Assembly: GCA_013398275.1 (NCBI GenBank)
Contig: VZSE01008773.1
Location: forward strand, 189,971 to 253,970
Direction of reading: 5' to 3'
Length of the DNA: 64,000 nucleotides
Source of the DNA: Promerops cafer
Taxonomy: Eukaryota; Chordata; Aves; Passeriformes; Nectariniidae
In this document: in pieces, positions 63,181 through 64,000 of the stretch
How the letters are laid out: each line of letters starts with the position of its first letter
How positions within the stretch are numbered: the first letter of the stretch is position 1
Notes under the pieces: model-generated
The model's input: only the letters and a program-made list of their open reading frames with translations
The model's database searches: none
Told to the model about the DNA's origin: nothing
Translations under genes and position numbers: made by a program

Positions 63181-63610
63181 AGAGCAGTGCTGCTCCGGAG
63201 ACCCCCTGTTCTTTGGTAAAGTGAAACACTGTTTACCAGAAAGGAAATACTTCTTCAGCCGGGTGTTTAGGGAAACAAGTATCGTGTTCCTTGATTTCCC
63301 AGCTGTCGAAACAGATACCGCATTCCTAAAATATCTAGAGGTAAAAATATTTGCAAGGCTGCAGGCCCAGTGTCCTTGTTCAGGCTTGGATTAAACCAGT
63401 ATCCTAATCCAAATTTGGTGGCTGAAATCTTTCCCATTCCTTGTTCCTGATCACCTCCAAAGTGGTGTGTGCCCAAAGTCTACTGCTTCATAGCTATGCA
63501 GTTGTATCTGTTTCTGACACATTCAATTGGGTATGTTGCAGAACTTTCTGTGTTACACCTGTAAGGAGTACGTAGAAGATCTGGCAAAAGTCCCCAAGGC
63601 ATTTTTACAA
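62895..63610 (+). CDS. PRXL2C: PRXL2C (AAED1), peroxiredoxin-like 2C, first two coding exons, partial
   Basis: Exon 1 coding is 62895-63077 (61 codons, GTGAGG donor) and exon 2 is 63542-63610 (23 codons, TTGCAG acceptor, GTAAGT donor). Both introns are in phase 0. The 84 residues begin MAGPPAPPVTQQVG, close to the start of mammalian AAED1. They continue with CLVLDADGRSVPFQALY (34-50) and QKAIVLFVR (53-61), the first strand of an AhpC/TSA-like thioredoxin fold. Exon 2 encodes NFLCYTCKEYVEDLAKVPKA, whose C-x-x-C (Cys65, Cys68) is the expected redox motif. The full vertebrate protein is about 225 residues, so roughly the last 60 per cent lies beyond the right edge. The family is predicted to be an antioxidant enzyme. 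Human AAED1 has been reported to promote glycolysis through ERK and HIF1A signalling, but the catalytic role is poorly defined. The start was chosen by homology. Upstream in-frame codons stay open but do not look conserved. Confidence 0.93.
63078..63541 (+). other. PRXL2C intron 1
   Basis: 464-bp GT...AG intron in phase 0. Its first 100 bp still belong to the CpG island. It holds no other recognisable feature. Confidence 0.9.
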
Positions 63611-64000
63611 GTAAGTACTTTGCTCTTAATGTGTTTGTGGCTGCAATCAAGCAGATCTGTTATGTCCAGCTACACACTTACATAAGGCTTCGAGGAATTT
63701 AAAAAAAAAAAGGCTCAGAAAAAGCACTTTCATTGTTTGCTACAATAGCAATAATGAATCTGCCTAGGAGACAAGGAAAGGATTTACCGAACTACATGTT
63801 CTGTTGCAGCAGCATTATTTCTCCCTGCCCTATTAGCTTGATGCTCTTTTTACTGTTGTGTTCAGAACAGTTAGAAAACATCTGACAGGCATTTCTTTCC
63901 GTATTAGTAGTGCCCTGGACAGCTGTCTTCTGACTGCTAACTACTGCCCTTTCCATTATGCCAGTAGGGCCGACTGATGGCTGTGCACAGAGCAAGATCA
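63611..64000 (+). other. PRXL2C intron 2, cut by the window end
   Basis: It begins with a strong GTAAGT donor and shows no further exon before the edge. A short A run lies near 63700. Confidence 0.85.

Noticed and set aside
62451..63394. Long open frames on both strands over the CpG island (up to 260 codons)
   Set aside because: GC-rich DNA has few stop codons. Only the frame starting at 62895 matches a known protein and ends at splice sites.

Overview
This window is vertebrate nuclear DNA and almost certainly a bird. It is AT-rich by eye and gene-poor. It has spliced genes with GT/AG introns, many degenerate 3'-truncated CR1 LINE fragments, and solo LTRs of the ERVL type that are common in bird genomes. 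The gene at the right edge reads clearly as PRXL2C (AAED1). Human PRXL2C lies on 9q22, a segment that corresponds to the avian Z chromosome, so Z linkage is a reasonable inference that the window cannot prove. A songbird is possible but not shown.

Layout. At 501-587 (minus strand) there is one possible start-codon exon of an unidentified gene that would continue off the left edge. From 0.6 to 11 kb there is no gene. This stretch holds one LTR-like element (4985-5808), a 20-bp tandem pair and a possible very old LINE remnant near 8.2-8.6 kb. From 11041 to 14820 the same 1890-bp block appears twice in tandem, with a single N at the junction. This is most easily explained as a false duplication at an assembly join. 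Next comes a small two-exon gene on the plus strand (17057-19794) encoding a 92-residue protein of the FAM240 family. An ERVL-type LTR (21251-21644) follows. About 40 kb of intergenic DNA then holds CR1 fragments (38.8-39.6 kb plus strand, 41.2-41.8 kb minus strand), another LTR-like element (42824-43324), an intact 1394-bp solo LTR with a perfect 5-bp target duplication (52151-53544) nested in an older LTR, simple A/C- and T-rich tracts, and two short minus-strand CR1 tails (59.9 and 61.9 kb). The window ends in a CpG island (about 62.5-63.2 kb) with the first two coding exons of PRXL2C, which runs off the right edge.

The two recognised genes share the plus strand but are about 43 kb apart, and nothing shows a functional link. 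I found no evidence of a novel multi-gene system. The points most worth checking are the N-joined duplication, the nested LTRs, the strong G-quadruplex motif at 58621, the upstream ATG that overlaps the PRXL2C start, and a few weak exon or small-protein candidates.
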